NCBI GenBank assembly: GCA_020638455.1
Contig: JACKIK010000002.1
Location: forward strand, 1-64,000
Source of the DNA: Hyphomonas sp.
GTDB taxonomy: Bacteria; Pseudomonadota; Alphaproteobacteria; Caulobacterales; Hyphomonadaceae
Length of the DNA: 64,000 nucleotides
Reading direction: 5' to 3'
Made by a program: the position numbers and the translations under genes. The notes beneath the pieces were generated by a model that saw nothing but the letters and a program-made list of their open reading frames with translations, did not search any database and had not been told where the DNA came from. Below are positions 52,683 to 62,860 of the stretch, piece after piece. The first letter of the stretch is position 1. The number at the start of each line of letters is the position of its first letter.

Positions 52683-54635
52683 ATGCCCCCGATTGACCCT
52701 TCTGATGAAGGTCTCGCGAAGGGGCGCACGCGACGGCAGATCATTCGCCTGGTTCTTGCCGTGCTTGTCGTTCAGGTCGTCTACTGGATGGGGATCATTC
52801 CCCTGACGCGCGCGCCGCCGGAGCCCGCGCCGGACGGCGTCCGGTTTGCGGACATCGAAATCGCAGAACTCGGAGCGCCCGAGTTGCAGGCGGTCGACAG
52901 CGCTACCTTCACACCGGTCACACTGCCACACACAGTGTGCTGTGATCCGGTTTATCTGGCGCTGCGCCTGCGGTTTGAGCTTGGCGACATCCCTGTTGAC
53001 GGGCTCGGGATCATCACCAACAATTCGGTCGACAACTTCCGGCTCTTTGCAAACGGATCCTTGATCGCAGGCGAAGGTCGCATGGAGCTTGGCAAACAGA
53101 CCTTTCATGGCGGCCGGCGAACACTCCAGAGGATTCCGTCGGGCCTGCTGAATGACGGCGATAATGAGTTGCTCTTCATTACCTCACGCGGAGCCATTCC
53201 GTATTCTGATTTTTACGCGCCGATCGTCGGACCCTACGATGCCATCAGGGATTGGGCTTCGCGGCGCCTGTGGTTTCTCAACGTGTATCCCCAACTTGCA
53301 TCGCTATGCACTTCAATTGTCGCCGTCCTGGCCCTGATCGTATGGATGCGGTCGGAGGAGAAGTCGTATCTGATGTGGATGGTATTGCTCAGCAGTGCGT
53401 GGTCCATGAGCAGCATCTACTCCCTTGTCATGGTTGACCCGCCCGGCGGTGCGCTGACCCGGCATACCTATTACTTTGCGGTGACCAATTTTCTTCCCGT
53501 TGCGCTCTTCGGACTTGTGGACAGCTGGTCCAATTTTCCCAGCCGGATCGCAAGAAGAGCGCTGGTGCTGGCTTGGGTGGCTGTTGTTGGATATTGCATT
53601 GTCCGGATACATCTTACCCCGGCACCCGATGGCTTCGATGCGGCGGACACGGCAACAAGCTGGTTCATGATTGCAGGTAGTGTCGCTGCAACAGCGCGTG
53701 TCCTGCACAATTTCATCCGGGCACGCGACAATCGCACCACCGAAATGGCCATTCTTTCCCTGGTGGTGGCGGCAACAACTATGGACGCGCTTTCGGAACT
53801 GACAAAGCACTTCAGGGTCGGAAATGTCTCGGAAGCGGCACCGTTCCTGCTCGTTGCGATGACCGCCGCCTTCCTGAACAGGAACTTCCACCTGTTTCAG
53901 TCGGCGAGTGCGATCAACGAGATGCTTTCGGCGCGGTTAAAGGATCGAGAAGCGGAGCTTGCCGCAAGCCATGCGCGTGAAAGCGAGCACGTCAGGGAGC
54001 GGGCACTCCTGTCGGAACGTCAACGCATCCTGCGCGATATGCATGACGGACTTGGCAGCCAGCTGATGTCGCTGCTGACTGCAGCGCGACGTGAACGGTT
54101 ATCTCATGCCGGCATGGCGGAAGGGGTCCAGGCGGTCATCGATGAAATGCGGCTGATGATTCACTCGATGGATTCCGTGGGGGAGTCGTTGCCGTCCGCA
54201 CTGCGGACATTGCGGGAGCGAACGGAGACGCGACTGTCCGGTACAGGCATCGAAATCATCTGGAACAACAATGTCACCGCCGGCTATCCGGAGCTGCAAC
54301 CGCGCCAGATTCTGCATCTCTTCCGGATCATTCAGGAGGCCGTAACGAACGCGCTCAAGCACTCCGACTCTGACGTCATCGTCGTGTCGGTCGACACAAT
54401 CGATCCACATGGTGGCATTGCGATCCGTGTGCGTGACAATGGTGTCGGTATCTTGGGCGAGCCGGGACGCGGCGCTGGGCTTGCCAATATGCGCCGCCGC
54501 GCCGAGGAAATCGGTGGCACGCTTCGGATTGGGGCTGCATCGCCGGGGACGGAGGTGCTTCTCACCATACCAGGTGCAGCGGACGCGGCGCAGAAATGTT
54601 CAGGGGCGCGGCGATCGAAATCGGAAGCCGGATAG
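52683..54635 (+). CDS. Sensor histidine kinase, NarL/HisKA_3 type with 7TM sensor
   Basis: 650 residues. One N-terminal span, a periplasmic domain of about 150 residues with beta-rich DISM-like character (VYLALRLRFELGDI, NNSVDNFRLFANG), then about seven membrane spans (roughly 190-400), a coiled segment, the HisKA_3 box ERQRILRDMHDGLGSQLMSL with the phospho-acceptor His near 454, and an ATPase domain (ALKHSDSD, RVRDNGVGI, GRGAGLANMRRRAEEIGG). It senses an extracytoplasmic signal and phosphorylates the regulator 19 bases downstream. AAGGA precedes the start. Confidence 0.92.
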   Translation: MPPIDPSDEGLAKGRTRRQIIRLVLAVLVVQVVYWMGIIPLTRAPPEPAPDGVRFADIEIAELGAPELQAVDSATFTPVTLPHTVCCDPVYLALRLRFELGDIPVDGLGIITNNSVDNFRLFANGSLIAGEGRMELGKQTFHGGRRTLQRIPSGLLNDGDNELLFITSRGAIPYSDFYAPIVGPYDAIRDWASRRLWFLNVYPQLASLCTSIVAVLALIVWMRSEEKSYLMWMVLLSSAWSMSSIYSLVMVDPPGGALTRHTYYFAVTNFLPVALFGLVDSWSNFPSRIARRALVLAWVAVVGYCIVRIHLTPAPDGFDAADTATSWFMIAGSVAATARVLHNFIRARDNRTTEMAILSLVVAATTMDALSELTKHFRVGNVSEAAPFLLVAMTAAFLNRNFHLFQSASAINEMLSARLKDREAELAASHARESEHVRERALLSERQRILRDMHDGLGSQLMSLLTAARRERLSHAGMAEGVQAVIDEMRLMIHSMDSVGESLPSALRTLRERTETRLSGTGIEIIWNNNVTAGYPELQPRQILHLFRIIQEAVTNALKHSDSDVIVVSVDTIDPHGGIAIRVRDNGVGILGEPGRGAGLANMRRRAEEIGGTLRIGAASPGTEVLLTIPGAADAAQKCSGARRSKSEAG

Positions 54636-54653
54636 TCGTGGGGCAGACGCAGC

Positions 54654-55319
54654 ATGATGAATGAGTGTAAGCCGACCAGAGGTCTGATTGCGATCATCGA
54701 AGACGATGACGAACTTCGTGATTATTTCGGCGAAGTTGTTGAGAGAATGCCCGGACTGGAACTGGCGTGGACGAGTCCGGACATCGCGTCTGCGCGTGCG
54801 ATGCTTGGCCTTCGCGTCGACCTCGTTCTCCTGGACATCGGTCTTCCGGACGGGAGCGGCCTGGACATGATCGGCGACCTGAAAGCGACCGGAGCGAAGG
54901 TCCTCGTCGTGACGTCTCTGGGAGACCAGGAAACCGTGGTCACTGCAATCCGCTGCGGGGCAGACGGCTACCTGCTCAAGGACAGTTCGCAGGAAACGAT
55001 CTGGGAGGGCATCAGCGTCACGCTGGATGGCGGCGCACCGATCAGTGCTTCGGCCGCCGTATTCGTGCTGCAACAGATCCGGAAGCCCGCTGAAACAACG
55101 AAGTCGTCCGGTGATGAGATGGACGAACTGTCGGAGCGTGAAATTGATCTACTCAAGGTCTTTGCGCTCGGCTATTCATACAAGGAGGCTGCCCGGGCGC
55201 TCGGCATTTCTCCCCTGACAGTCGGCAGCCATGTGAAGAGCATCTACCGGAAACTGGCTGTGCATACCCGGACTGAGGCCGTGTTCTCCGCTGTAAAATC
55301 CGGAAAAATTTCTCTCTGA
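54654..55319 (+). CDS. NarL/LuxR-type response regulator
   Basis: 221 residues. Receiver domain with acidic EDDD near the N-terminus, phospho-acceptor Asp in LVLLDIGLPDGSGLDM (about residue 60), TSLGDQE and KDS; C-terminal LuxR HTH with LSEREIDLLKVFALGYSYKE and SPLTVGSHVKSIYRKLAV. It is the partner of the kinase gene. The likely targets include the autotransporter gene 135 bases downstream, inferred from position. Confidence 0.93.
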   Translation: MMNECKPTRGLIAIIEDDDELRDYFGEVVERMPGLELAWTSPDIASARAMLGLRVDLVLLDIGLPDGSGLDMIGDLKATGAKVLVVTSLGDQETVVTAIRCGADGYLLKDSSQETIWEGISVTLDGGAPISASAAVFVLQQIRKPAETTKSSGDEMDELSEREIDLLKVFALGYSYKEAARALGISPLTVGSHVKSIYRKLAVHTRTEAVFSAVKSGKISL

Positions 55320-55454
55320 TCCGCTTCATCACGGCTGACGGCTGCACCGGGTAGGGCGCTCTACCATGCCTGTGGGATTCCGGCGCAGCATCCTGCTCCG
55401 CATAACTCAACTCCGACGGGGTACGTCGAGTGATTCATGCGGAGGATTAGGGGA

Positions 55455-58400
55455 ATGTCGAAGAAATTCAGCACAGGGATGTTGCAACGGATCCTGCTGA
55501 CGGGCGCATCGGTCGGGGCAATCACGACTGGCAAGGCAAATGCGCTGGATGTCTATTCGCTACAGGTCACAAACGCCCAGGCCGTCTCCACCGCCTGCAA
55601 TGTCAGTTACGAAATTCAGGGGCACGGCATTTTCAATGACGGTTCGAGCCGGGATCGCTACCGAATTGCGATTGTCGATTCCACGGACACAATCGTTTCG
55701 ATGCATTCCGCGCTGCCGTTCATCGTGACCGGTATGACTCAGACGGTGAACTCGACTGCCACTTTCACCCCGCCGTCGCAGCCTTCCGCGCCCCTGCGAT
55801 TCGGAGTTTTCGAGACGGATTCCGGTGGTGCCTATGGAACCCTTCTGGCGACTGCGCCCCTGACACGATCGTTGTTCCTGAACGCCGGCGGTGGGTGCAC
55901 GAGCTTCCTGGACAACATCGCGCCACTGGCTGATGCCGGCCCGGATGCGGGGATTACCGGCGGCTCTACCGTGACGCTTGATGGCACCGGGTCGTCCGAC
56001 GGCAACAGCGACCCGCTGTCATATGCGTGGACCCAGAGCGGTGGGCCGAGTGTCACGCTTTCCGGCGCCACTACCTCGATGCCGAGCTTTGTTGCACCCG
56101 CGCAGGTGAACCATGTCCAGAACCTCACTTTCGACCTTGTTGTCAGTGACGGGATCACGACTTCTTCAGCAGACTCCGTGACGCTTTCTATTCCGGCCGG
56201 CCCGAATACCGCGCCCGTGGCCAATGCAGGTGCAGATCAGGTCGTTGTGGCTGGCAGCGCGGGGGGCCTGAACGGTTCCAGTTCTTCTGACTTCGACAGC
56301 GATCCGTTGTCCTACAACTGGGCGCAGCTATCCGGTCCGACCGTGACTTTGTCTGGCGCCAATACGGCGACGCCCACCTATGTCGTTCCCGTGAAAACGG
56401 CGGCCCAGCAGCAGATGGTTTTCCAGCTGATTGTAAATGACGGCTTTGTCGACTCGGCACCCGATACAGTCACCATCACAATTCCCGCCAATATCGGCCC
56501 GGCAGCAAATGCTGGCCCCGACCAGCAGGTAGCCGGCAGCAGCGCGGTTACGCTGAATGCGGCGTCGTCCGCAGATGGCGACGGCGATACCCTGAACTAT
56601 GCGTGGTCGCAGACTTCGGGTCCCAGCGTGACGCTCAGCAATCCTGCCAGCGCAAGCCCGACGTTTACAGCGCCAGCCAAGACCAATGCGCAGCAGACGC
56701 TTTCTTTCCAGGTCTCGGTCGACGATGGACTCGCCTCGGATTCGGATGCCGTCGATATCGTCGTTGCGGCCAATGTTGGCCCCACGGCGAACGCCGGGAC
56801 CTCACACCAGGTCGGCGGCGGAAGTCAGGTGACACTGGACGCATCCGGCTCGGCAGACGGGGACGGGGATCCACTGACCTATGCCTGGACGCAGGTTTCC
56901 GGGCCGGGTGTCATGCTGACAGGCGCCAACACGTCGGCGCCAGCTTTCTCTGCCCCAGCATACAACGCCACCAATCAGGTTATGGTTTTTGAAGTCACGG
57001 TTTCCGACGGGCTGATCACATCGACTGCACAGGTCACCATCACGGTGCCGCCAAATGCCCCGCCGGTTGTCGATGCAGGGGCGGATCAATCCGTCAGCGG
57101 CGGCACACAAGTGCAGATGACGGCTATGGCAACGGATCTGGAAAACGATCCGATGACGTACATATGGACGCAGTCTGCAGGCCCCACTGTTACATTGGCC
57201 AATGCGACGGGTCTCACCGCGCTCTTCACCGCCCCGGCGAAGACGAATAGCCCGCAAGTGCTGACATTTGATTTTGTGGCAAATGATGGCAGCGCGAATT
57301 CCGCACCCGACAGCGTCGATATTACCGTGATTGCTAACGTCGGGCCGACTGCCGACGCAGGTACGCTGTCCTACGTCGCGGGAGGCGCTCAGGGGGCGCT
57401 TGATGGCTCAGCCTCGGTTGACGGTGACGGTGATCCGCTGACTTATGCCTGGACGCAGCTATCCGGACCGACCGTCACCCTGGCCGGCGGCAACACGGCC
57501 AATCCAACATTCACTGCGCCGGCCCGCGCGAATTCGGACCAGACATTGGTCTTCGAACTCGAAGTCTCCGACGGACTGGCAACCGCGACGGCACAGGTTT
57601 CGGTCATCATTCCCGCCAATATCGGCCCGGTCGCGGATGCCGGCTCGCCGCAAACCGTCTCCGGTGGATCACCTGTTGTCCTCGATGCATCCGGGTCTGC
57701 GGACGGCGACGGCGATCCGTTGACGTATGCTTGGTCGCAGGTGTCGGGTCCGACCGTCGTGCTCAACGGCGCCGGAACCGCCACGCCGACATTCACTGCA
57801 CCTGCTCGGACTGCAACCGACCAGACGCTTGTTTTCGAGGTCGATGTGACAGATGGCACGGCCTCGGCAACGGCTCAGGTTTCCGTGCTGGTTCCTGCCA
57901 ATGTCGGCCCGCAGGCCGACGCCGGAGCCGCGCAAACGGCCGCCGCCGGCTCGCAGGTCACGCTTGACGGTACAGGGTCCAGCGATCCCGAGGGTGATCC
58001 ACTCATATATTCGTGGGCACAGGTATCGGGTCCGGCCGTTACCCTTTCCGGTGCGAGCACCGCGACGCCGACGTTCGCCGCACCGACCCGATCGACGAGC
58101 GACCAGACGCTCGTATTCGAGATGACGGTCTCCGATGGCATAGCTGCGGCGACTGCTCAGGTGTCCATTCTGGTTCCGGCGAATATTGCCCCGCTGGCCG
58201 ACGCAGGGACGGCGCAAACCGTTGCCGGCGGCACGCAGGCAACGCTGGATGGCAGTGCTTCCAACGATCCCGAGGGTGATCCGCTGACCTACAGCTGGAC
58301 CCAAATTTCGGGGCCGTCGGTTGTGCTGACGACGCCCAATTCAGCTGTCGCCGGCTTCACAGCGCCCCCGAAAACCGGTCTCGACCAGAATCTTGCCTTC

Positions 58401-60347
58401 CAGCTCGTCGTCGACGACGGCATCGCTTCGTCTGTGCCAGCCGTCACGGAAATACTCGTGCCGGCCAATATCGGCGCAACGGCGGATGCGGGCGTCGACC
58501 AGAGTGTCGCTGGTGGTGCACTTGTATTGCTCGACGCCAGTGGTTCGTCCGATGGTGACGGCGACGCGCTGACTTATGTCTGGACCCAGTTGTCCGGACC
58601 GGCTGTTGCATTGACAGACGGGGCCACCGCGACCCCTAGCTTTACGGCGCCTGTATCGGTATCGGCTCAGACTCTGGTGTTCGAAGTCGAGGTCAGCGAT
58701 GGCATCGGGACTGCGGCCATCGACGACGTGACTGTCGATGTGGCTGCGAACCTTGCCCCGGCCGCAGACGCCGGAGCGGATATTGGTCCGGTGGATGGCG
58801 GTCTGCAGGTGCAACTCGATGGGTCAGGATCGTTCGATCCGGAAGGTGCGCCGCTGACCTATGTCTGGACGCAGACAGCAGGCTCGCCGGTTACACTCAA
58901 CGGCGCGGACACAGTGGCGCCGACATTTACGGCCCCGTTGGCAAACGGGGACCAGACGCTGGAGTTCCAGCTTATTGTGGACGATGGCGCGCAGCAATCC
59001 CCACCAGATACCGTGTCTGTTTCGGTCCGGGCCGTGGGAACGATCACCGTGGTCCAGCGCGTTGCTTCGGGGCAGGACCGTTCGTTCACCTTCACTTCCG
59101 ACATCAATCCGCTGAATACGAGCCTGACGACGTACAATGGCGTCGGGCAGGTCAGCGCGAATGGCGTCATTGCCGGGGCTCACTCGGTGTCGCTCGAAGA
59201 CCTTGCAGGCGAAGGCTATGCGCTGACGGATATCAGCTGCAACGATACGGACTCAACGGTGAGCATTGCGAATCGCTCGATCGCGGTGGCGCTGTCGCCC
59301 GGTGAAAACCTCGTATGCACATTCACGTCGGCGGACACGCGCTCAGCCGCGAGCAAGGCGATCAGAAACTTTCTGGCGTCCCGCAATGAACTCGTCATGG
59401 CGAACCAGCCGGACATGCAGCGACGTCTTGACCGGCTGAATGGTATTGCGCCGACGGGCGGGGCCGTAAACGCATTCGGCTTCAACCTGCCGGGCAGTTC
59501 ACATGTGCCGGTTCAGCTCGCCTTCAACGATCAGGGCGCGCATGCATCCCTAAGCCTTGCCGGACTTCGATCCAACCGGCCCGGCGAAGATCACGCCGAT
59601 GACCGGCTGGACGTCTGGCTCGAGACCGAGGCCTCGCATGTCCGGATCGACGGCCGCAAGGGAGATTTCCAGATAGCCTACCTCGGTGCCGATTGGCTCG
59701 TCTCGCCAAACCTGCTCATTGGCGGCCTTGTGCAATATGACAATCTCGCCTGGAAAGGCCCGTTGCTTGCCGGCGAGGCCGATGGACACGGCTGGATGGC
59801 CGGGCCCTACCTGACCACGCGCATCAGTGAGGATCTCTATGCAGACGTACGCGCGGCCTGGGGCAAGTCGACGAACCAGGTGTCGCCTCTCGGCACGTGG
59901 ACGGACAATTTCGAAACGGATCGCGCTTTGTACGTCGGCTCGCTGACCGGAGAATTCAGCCTCGACGGCTCAACTCACCTGCGACCCACGCTGTCTGTGC
60001 GCTACATGAAGGAATCCCAGCTTGCATACGCTGATCGCTACAATGTCCGTGTCAACGGACAGGTCGTGGACCAGGGCGATGTTTCCCTCGCGCCACGCAT
60101 CTACCGGGATGTGCCGATCACTACCTCGTGGACGCTGCGCCCGTATGCGGAAGCTGAGGCCATTGTGTCGTTCGGCGTGCCAAAGGACCTCGATTTCGGC
60201 AATGGAACGAGGGGCCGGTTCAAGGTGGGTGCGGACCTGACATCGGAGAACGGCGTGCGTGCGAGCCTTGGTATCTTCGAAGATGGCACCGGCGCTGACA
60301 ACTATCACAGCCGCGGGTTCGACCTTTCTTTTTCGATGGCCTTTTGA
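55455..60347 (+). CDS. Autotransporter-like surface protein with eleven PKD/K319L-like repeats
   Basis: 1630 residues. Signal peptide ends near GKANA. Residues about 154-1193 hold eleven tandem repeats of about 93 residues (xAxAGxxQxVxGGSxVxLDG, DPLTYxWTQxSGPxVTL, PTFTAPA, LVFELxVSDG). A prealbumin-like domain (TITVVQRVASGQDRSFTFTS) follows, then a linker with a helix (SAASKAIRNFLASRNELVM), and a C-terminal beta-barrel from about 1385 (YLGADWLVSPNLLIGGLVQY) ending FDLSFSMAF. The final Phe and barrel size fit type V autotransporters. It is probably an adhesin. The start follows GGAGG. Confidence 0.86.
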   Translation: MSKKFSTGMLQRILLTGASVGAITTGKANALDVYSLQVTNAQAVSTACNVSYEIQGHGIFNDGSSRDRYRIAIVDSTDTIVSMHSALPFIVTGMTQTVNSTATFTPPSQPSAPLRFGVFETDSGGAYGTLLATAPLTRSLFLNAGGGCTSFLDNIAPLADAGPDAGITGGSTVTLDGTGSSDGNSDPLSYAWTQSGGPSVTLSGATTSMPSFVAPAQVNHVQNLTFDLVVSDGITTSSADSVTLSIPAGPNTAPVANAGADQVVVAGSAGGLNGSSSSDFDSDPLSYNWAQLSGPTVTLSGANTATPTYVVPVKTAAQQQMVFQLIVNDGFVDSAPDTVTITIPANIGPAANAGPDQQVAGSSAVTLNAASSADGDGDTLNYAWSQTSGPSVTLSNPASASPTFTAPAKTNAQQTLSFQVSVDDGLASDSDAVDIVVAANVGPTANAGTSHQVGGGSQVTLDASGSADGDGDPLTYAWTQVSGPGVMLTGANTSAPAFSAPAYNATNQVMVFEVTVSDGLITSTAQVTITVPPNAPPVVDAGADQSVSGGTQVQMTAMATDLENDPMTYIWTQSAGPTVTLANATGLTALFTAPAKTNSPQVLTFDFVANDGSANSAPDSVDITVIANVGPTADAGTLSYVAGGAQGALDGSASVDGDGDPLTYAWTQLSGPTVTLAGGNTANPTFTAPARANSDQTLVFELEVSDGLATATAQVSVIIPANIGPVADAGSPQTVSGGSPVVLDASGSADGDGDPLTYAWSQVSGPTVVLNGAGTATPTFTAPARTATDQTLVFEVDVTDGTASATAQVSVLVPANVGPQADAGAAQTAAAGSQVTLDGTGSSDPEGDPLIYSWAQVSGPAVTLSGASTATPTFAAPTRSTSDQTLVFEMTVSDGIAAATAQVSILVPANIAPLADAGTAQTVAGGTQATLDGSASNDPEGDPLTYSWTQISGPSVVLTTPNSAVAGFTAPPKTGLDQNLAFQLVVDDGIASSVPAVTEILVPANIGATADAGVDQSVAGGALVLLDASGSSDGDGDALTYVWTQLSGPAVALTDGATATPSFTAPVSVSAQTLVFEVEVSDGIGTAAIDDVTVDVAANLAPAADAGADIGPVDGGLQVQLDGSGSFDPEGAPLTYVWTQTAGSPVTLNGADTVAPTFTAPLANGDQTLEFQLIVDDGAQQSPPDTVSVSVRAVGTITVVQRVASGQDRSFTFTSDINPLNTSLTTYNGVGQVSANGVIAGAHSVSLEDLAGEGYALTDISCNDTDSTVSIANRSIAVALSPGENLVCTFTSADTRSAASKAIRNFLASRNELVMANQPDMQRRLDRLNGIAPTGGAVNAFGFNLPGSSHVPVQLAFNDQGAHASLSLAGLRSNRPGEDHADDRLDVWLETEASHVRIDGRKGDFQIAYLGADWLVSPNLLIGGLVQYDNLAWKGPLLAGEADGHGWMAGPYLTTRISEDLYADVRAAWGKSTNQVSPLGTWTDNFETDRALYVGSLTGEFSLDGSTHLRPTLSVRYMKESQLAYADRYNVRVNGQVVDQGDVSLAPRIYRDVPITTSWTLRPYAEAEAIVSFGVPKDLDFGNGTRGRFKVGADLTSENGVRASLGIFEDGTGADNYHSRGFDLSFSMAF
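55917..59035 (+). repeat. Eleven tandem PKD-like coding repeats
   Basis: Units of about 280 bases within the autotransporter gene. Units 6 to 9 are most alike, pointing to recent unequal duplication; units 1, 2, 5 and 11 are the most diverged. No unit breaks the reading frame. Confidence 0.85.
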
Positions 60348-60545
60348 GCCGCGATGAGGCGGGTAGATTGTTTCGTGAGGGCGGGACCGCCAACAATCGG
60401 GAAATAAGCTGGCGTCGGGCTGCCAGTGGCGACTGGCCAAAGCGCAGAGAAATCAAGTGGAGTGAATTGCTCGGCGTCCGTTGTAAGTTTCAACAAGCGA
60501 GTGGAGACCGCGGCGCGCTGCTTGAGTGCACTGGATTGCAGCGGT

Positions 60546-61298
60546 TCAGAACTTCGCCGGGCGCTTCTCCATGAAAGCTGCCATCGCTTCCCGAGCTTCG
60601 TCTGAGGCGAGGCCCCGGAACAGCACTTGTTCTTCCTTGACGATCCGCTGCATCAGGATGTCCGGATTGCCTTTGAGCAGCTTCTTCGCTTCCCGCACCG
60701 CGCGCGGCGGTTTGCTTGCAATTTCGGCGGCGATGTCCATTGCCTTCTTGAGGCAGGCGCCGGGCTCCACCAAGTGCGTCGCAAGTCCGGCCTGCAGCGC
60801 GGCGGCCCCCTTAAAGGAACCTCCACGCAGAACGAGATCAGCGGCACGCGCATACCCCATGATTTGTGGCAGGAGGAGCGATGACCCCGCTTCAGGAGGC
60901 AGCGCCAGGTTGACGAAGGAATAGACGATCCGGGCTTCCGTGGAAACGATGACGGAATCGAAATGCAACAGCATGGTTGCGCCAAGGCCGGCAGCGACGC
61001 CTTCGACGGCGGCGACAATCGGAACGCTGGCGTGCACGAAAGCTTTCACAAACCGCATCACGGGCGTTGCTCCGCCCTCGGCCGGATCGTCCGGAAAGGC
61101 AGACAGATCGTTTCCTGAGCAGAAATTGCCGCCTTCACCGTACAGAATGACGCAGCGGACAGAAGGATCGTCCTCCGCCCGCTCGAGGGCAGCGCTCATG
61201 CTGTCATACATGTCCAGCGTCAGTGCGTTCTTCTTTTCCGGGCGGTTAATCCCAATTTTCAGGATATGCCCATCGGTCTCCACGATGATGGACGTCAT
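60546..61298 (-). CDS. Enoyl-CoA hydratase/isomerase family protein
   Basis: 250 residues. INRPEKKNALTLDMYDSM, EGGNFCSGNDLSAF (oxyanion loop) and VEGVAAGLGATMLLHFD, then FVNLALPPEAGSSLLLPQ. The PPEAG segment carries the catalytic Glu. The last gene of a three-gene unit, with ATGA overlap to the CoA ligase. It hydrates or isomerises an enoyl-CoA in beta-oxidation-like catabolism; the substrate is not known. Confidence 0.9.
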   Translation of the reverse strand: MTSIIVETDGHILKIGINRPEKKNALTLDMYDSMSAALERAEDDPSVRCVILYGEGGNFCSGNDLSAFPDDPAEGGATPVMRFVKAFVHASVPIVAAVEGVAAGLGATMLLHFDSVIVSTEARIVYSFVNLALPPEAGSSLLLPQIMGYARAADLVLRGGSFKGAAALQAGLATHLVEPGACLKKAMDIAAEIASKPPRAVREAKKLLKGNPDILMQRIVKEEQVLFRGLASDEAREAMAAFMEKRPAKF

Positions 61299-62860
61299 TG
61301 GCCGTACTCCTTGCGCAGGCTCATCCGGTCCAGCTTTCCGGTGGCGCCGACAGGCAGCTTATCAAGCACCGTAATGTTCTTGGGTACCTTGAAGGCAGCG
61401 AGCTGCGCACGGCAGTGCGCGAACAAGTCGTCCACGCCGACGCCGCGGCCGATCGCGACAAAGGCGTCGATCCGCTTGCCCCATTTCGGATCGGGAACGC
61501 CGATGACGGCGGCCTGCAGTACGCCGGGATGAGCCAGAAGGCACAGCTCCACTTCCTCGCCCTGCACTTTGATGCCGCCCGTGTTGATCGTGTTGTCAGT
61601 GCGTCCCTCGACATAGAGGAACCCGTCTGTATCGAGATGGCCGAGATCGCCGGAGCGCCACCAGCCGTCGACAAAGCGCTGCGCGGTGAGTTCCGGACTG
61701 TCGAGATAGCCGAGCGATATGGTCGGGCCGCGGAGAACGATCTCGCCGGACTGCCCCGCGGGCAGGACGTCCCGGATCGTTCCGTCGGGGTCGACGATGC
61801 GGACATCGGCGCCCGGAACCGGGCGGCCGGCGCACACCGGCTTGCGCAGCTCGGTCTGGTCCCTCAGCTGCCACAAAGTGGCTGCGCCAGGGGCGGACTC
61901 CGAAGCCAGGTAGAGGCATCTGATATCCGTATCGGCCCAGCTGAGGATGCGCTCTATATCGGACGGTGACGGCGGCTCGCCGGCGCAAAGCATCATGCGG
62001 AAGGAAGACAGGTCGTACCGCGAGGTGATCGATGGTTCCAGCATGCGGATCATCGTCGGCACCGGTCCGGCCATGGTTACGCGCTCGCGCTCGACGATTG
62101 CGCAGAAGGCTTCCGGATTGAACTCACGCATCAGGATCAGCGTGCCGCCGGCATAGATAATTGACACCGCGGAGAAGGGCCAGGCGGCGAAGGAGGTGCC
62201 GACGATGACGAGAAACCGGGTGCCGCGTTCGACATGGCCGAACAGGGCCGGCGTTGCGCGCATCCAGCGAACGAAGTTGGACTGGCTGTGCAGGATGCCT
62301 TTGGGCGTACCCGTAGACCCGGATGAAAGGATAACGACAGCAAGATCGTCGGGAGAAATTACCGCTGCGATGTCCTCGATGCGGCCGCTGCCATTCTCCA
62401 CGGCGTCGTCGAATGAGAGGTCCGCGAGAGCAGGTGTGGCATCCCCCAGCGACAGGACGAAGAGTCCGTCGGGAAGCGCGTGTCTCACTGCCGAAATCTT
62501 TTCCAGCTGGTCTGCATCACAAACGATCGCGCGCGCGTTCAGCCGGCGGAGCGTCAGTCCCAGGAATGCCGGGGTCTCGCGGGGGTGGATGTTGCAGGTT
62601 GTCGCGCCGGCCAGATGGGCGCCAAAGAATGCCGCGAAGTACCTCGCGCTGTTTGCGCCAAGAAAGGCAACGCGATCTCCCGTCATTATTCCGGCCCGCT
62701 GAAGGCTTTCGGCCACGCAGGCCGCTTCGTAGGCTAGTCTCGCGCCGGTATATCGCAGCTCACCATCGATGATCAGTTCCGAACCCGCATTCCAGCGGCA
62801 CATCGTGCGAAAGGCACCTGCGACTGTATAGGTATCTGAATGCAGATCAGGATTGGACAT
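61295..62860 (-). CDS. Acyl/aryl-CoA synthetase, AMP-forming
   Basis: 521 residues. VVILSSGSTGTPKGILHSQ (phosphate loop, about residue 175), YLASESAPG, GWWRSGDLGHLDTDGFLYVEGR and VGATGKLDRMSLRK (catalytic Lys). Without close family features for fatty acids, it may activate an aromatic or short acid. ATG 62860 overlaps the oxidoreductase gene by 14 bases; a TTG at 62881 is the only longer option. Confidence 0.9.
   Translation of the reverse strand: MSNPDLHSDTYTVAGAFRTMCRWNAGSELIIDGELRYTGARLAYEAACVAESLQRAGIMTGDRVAFLGANSARYFAAFFGAHLAGATTCNIHPRETPAFLGLTLRRLNARAIVCDADQLEKISAVRHALPDGLFVLSLGDATPALADLSFDDAVENGSGRIEDIAAVISPDDLAVVILSSGSTGTPKGILHSQSNFVRWMRATPALFGHVERGTRFLVIVGTSFAAWPFSAVSIIYAGGTLILMREFNPEAFCAIVERERVTMAGPVPTMIRMLEPSITSRYDLSSFRMMLCAGEPPSPSDIERILSWADTDIRCLYLASESAPGAATLWQLRDQTELRKPVCAGRPVPGADVRIVDPDGTIRDVLPAGQSGEIVLRGPTISLGYLDSPELTAQRFVDGWWRSGDLGHLDTDGFLYVEGRTDNTINTGGIKVQGEEVELCLLAHPGVLQAAVIGVPDPKWGKRIDAFVAIGRGVGVDDLFAHCRAQLAAFKVPKNITVLDKLPVGATGKLDRMSLRKEYGQ

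Noticed and set aside
55917..59035. CRISPR-like array
   Set aside because: The regular repeats of about 280 bases are coding PKD modules, far too long and in frame.
11999..60347. Both giant proteins are exactly 1630 residues long
   Set aside because: Domains differ completely; equal length is taken as coincidence.
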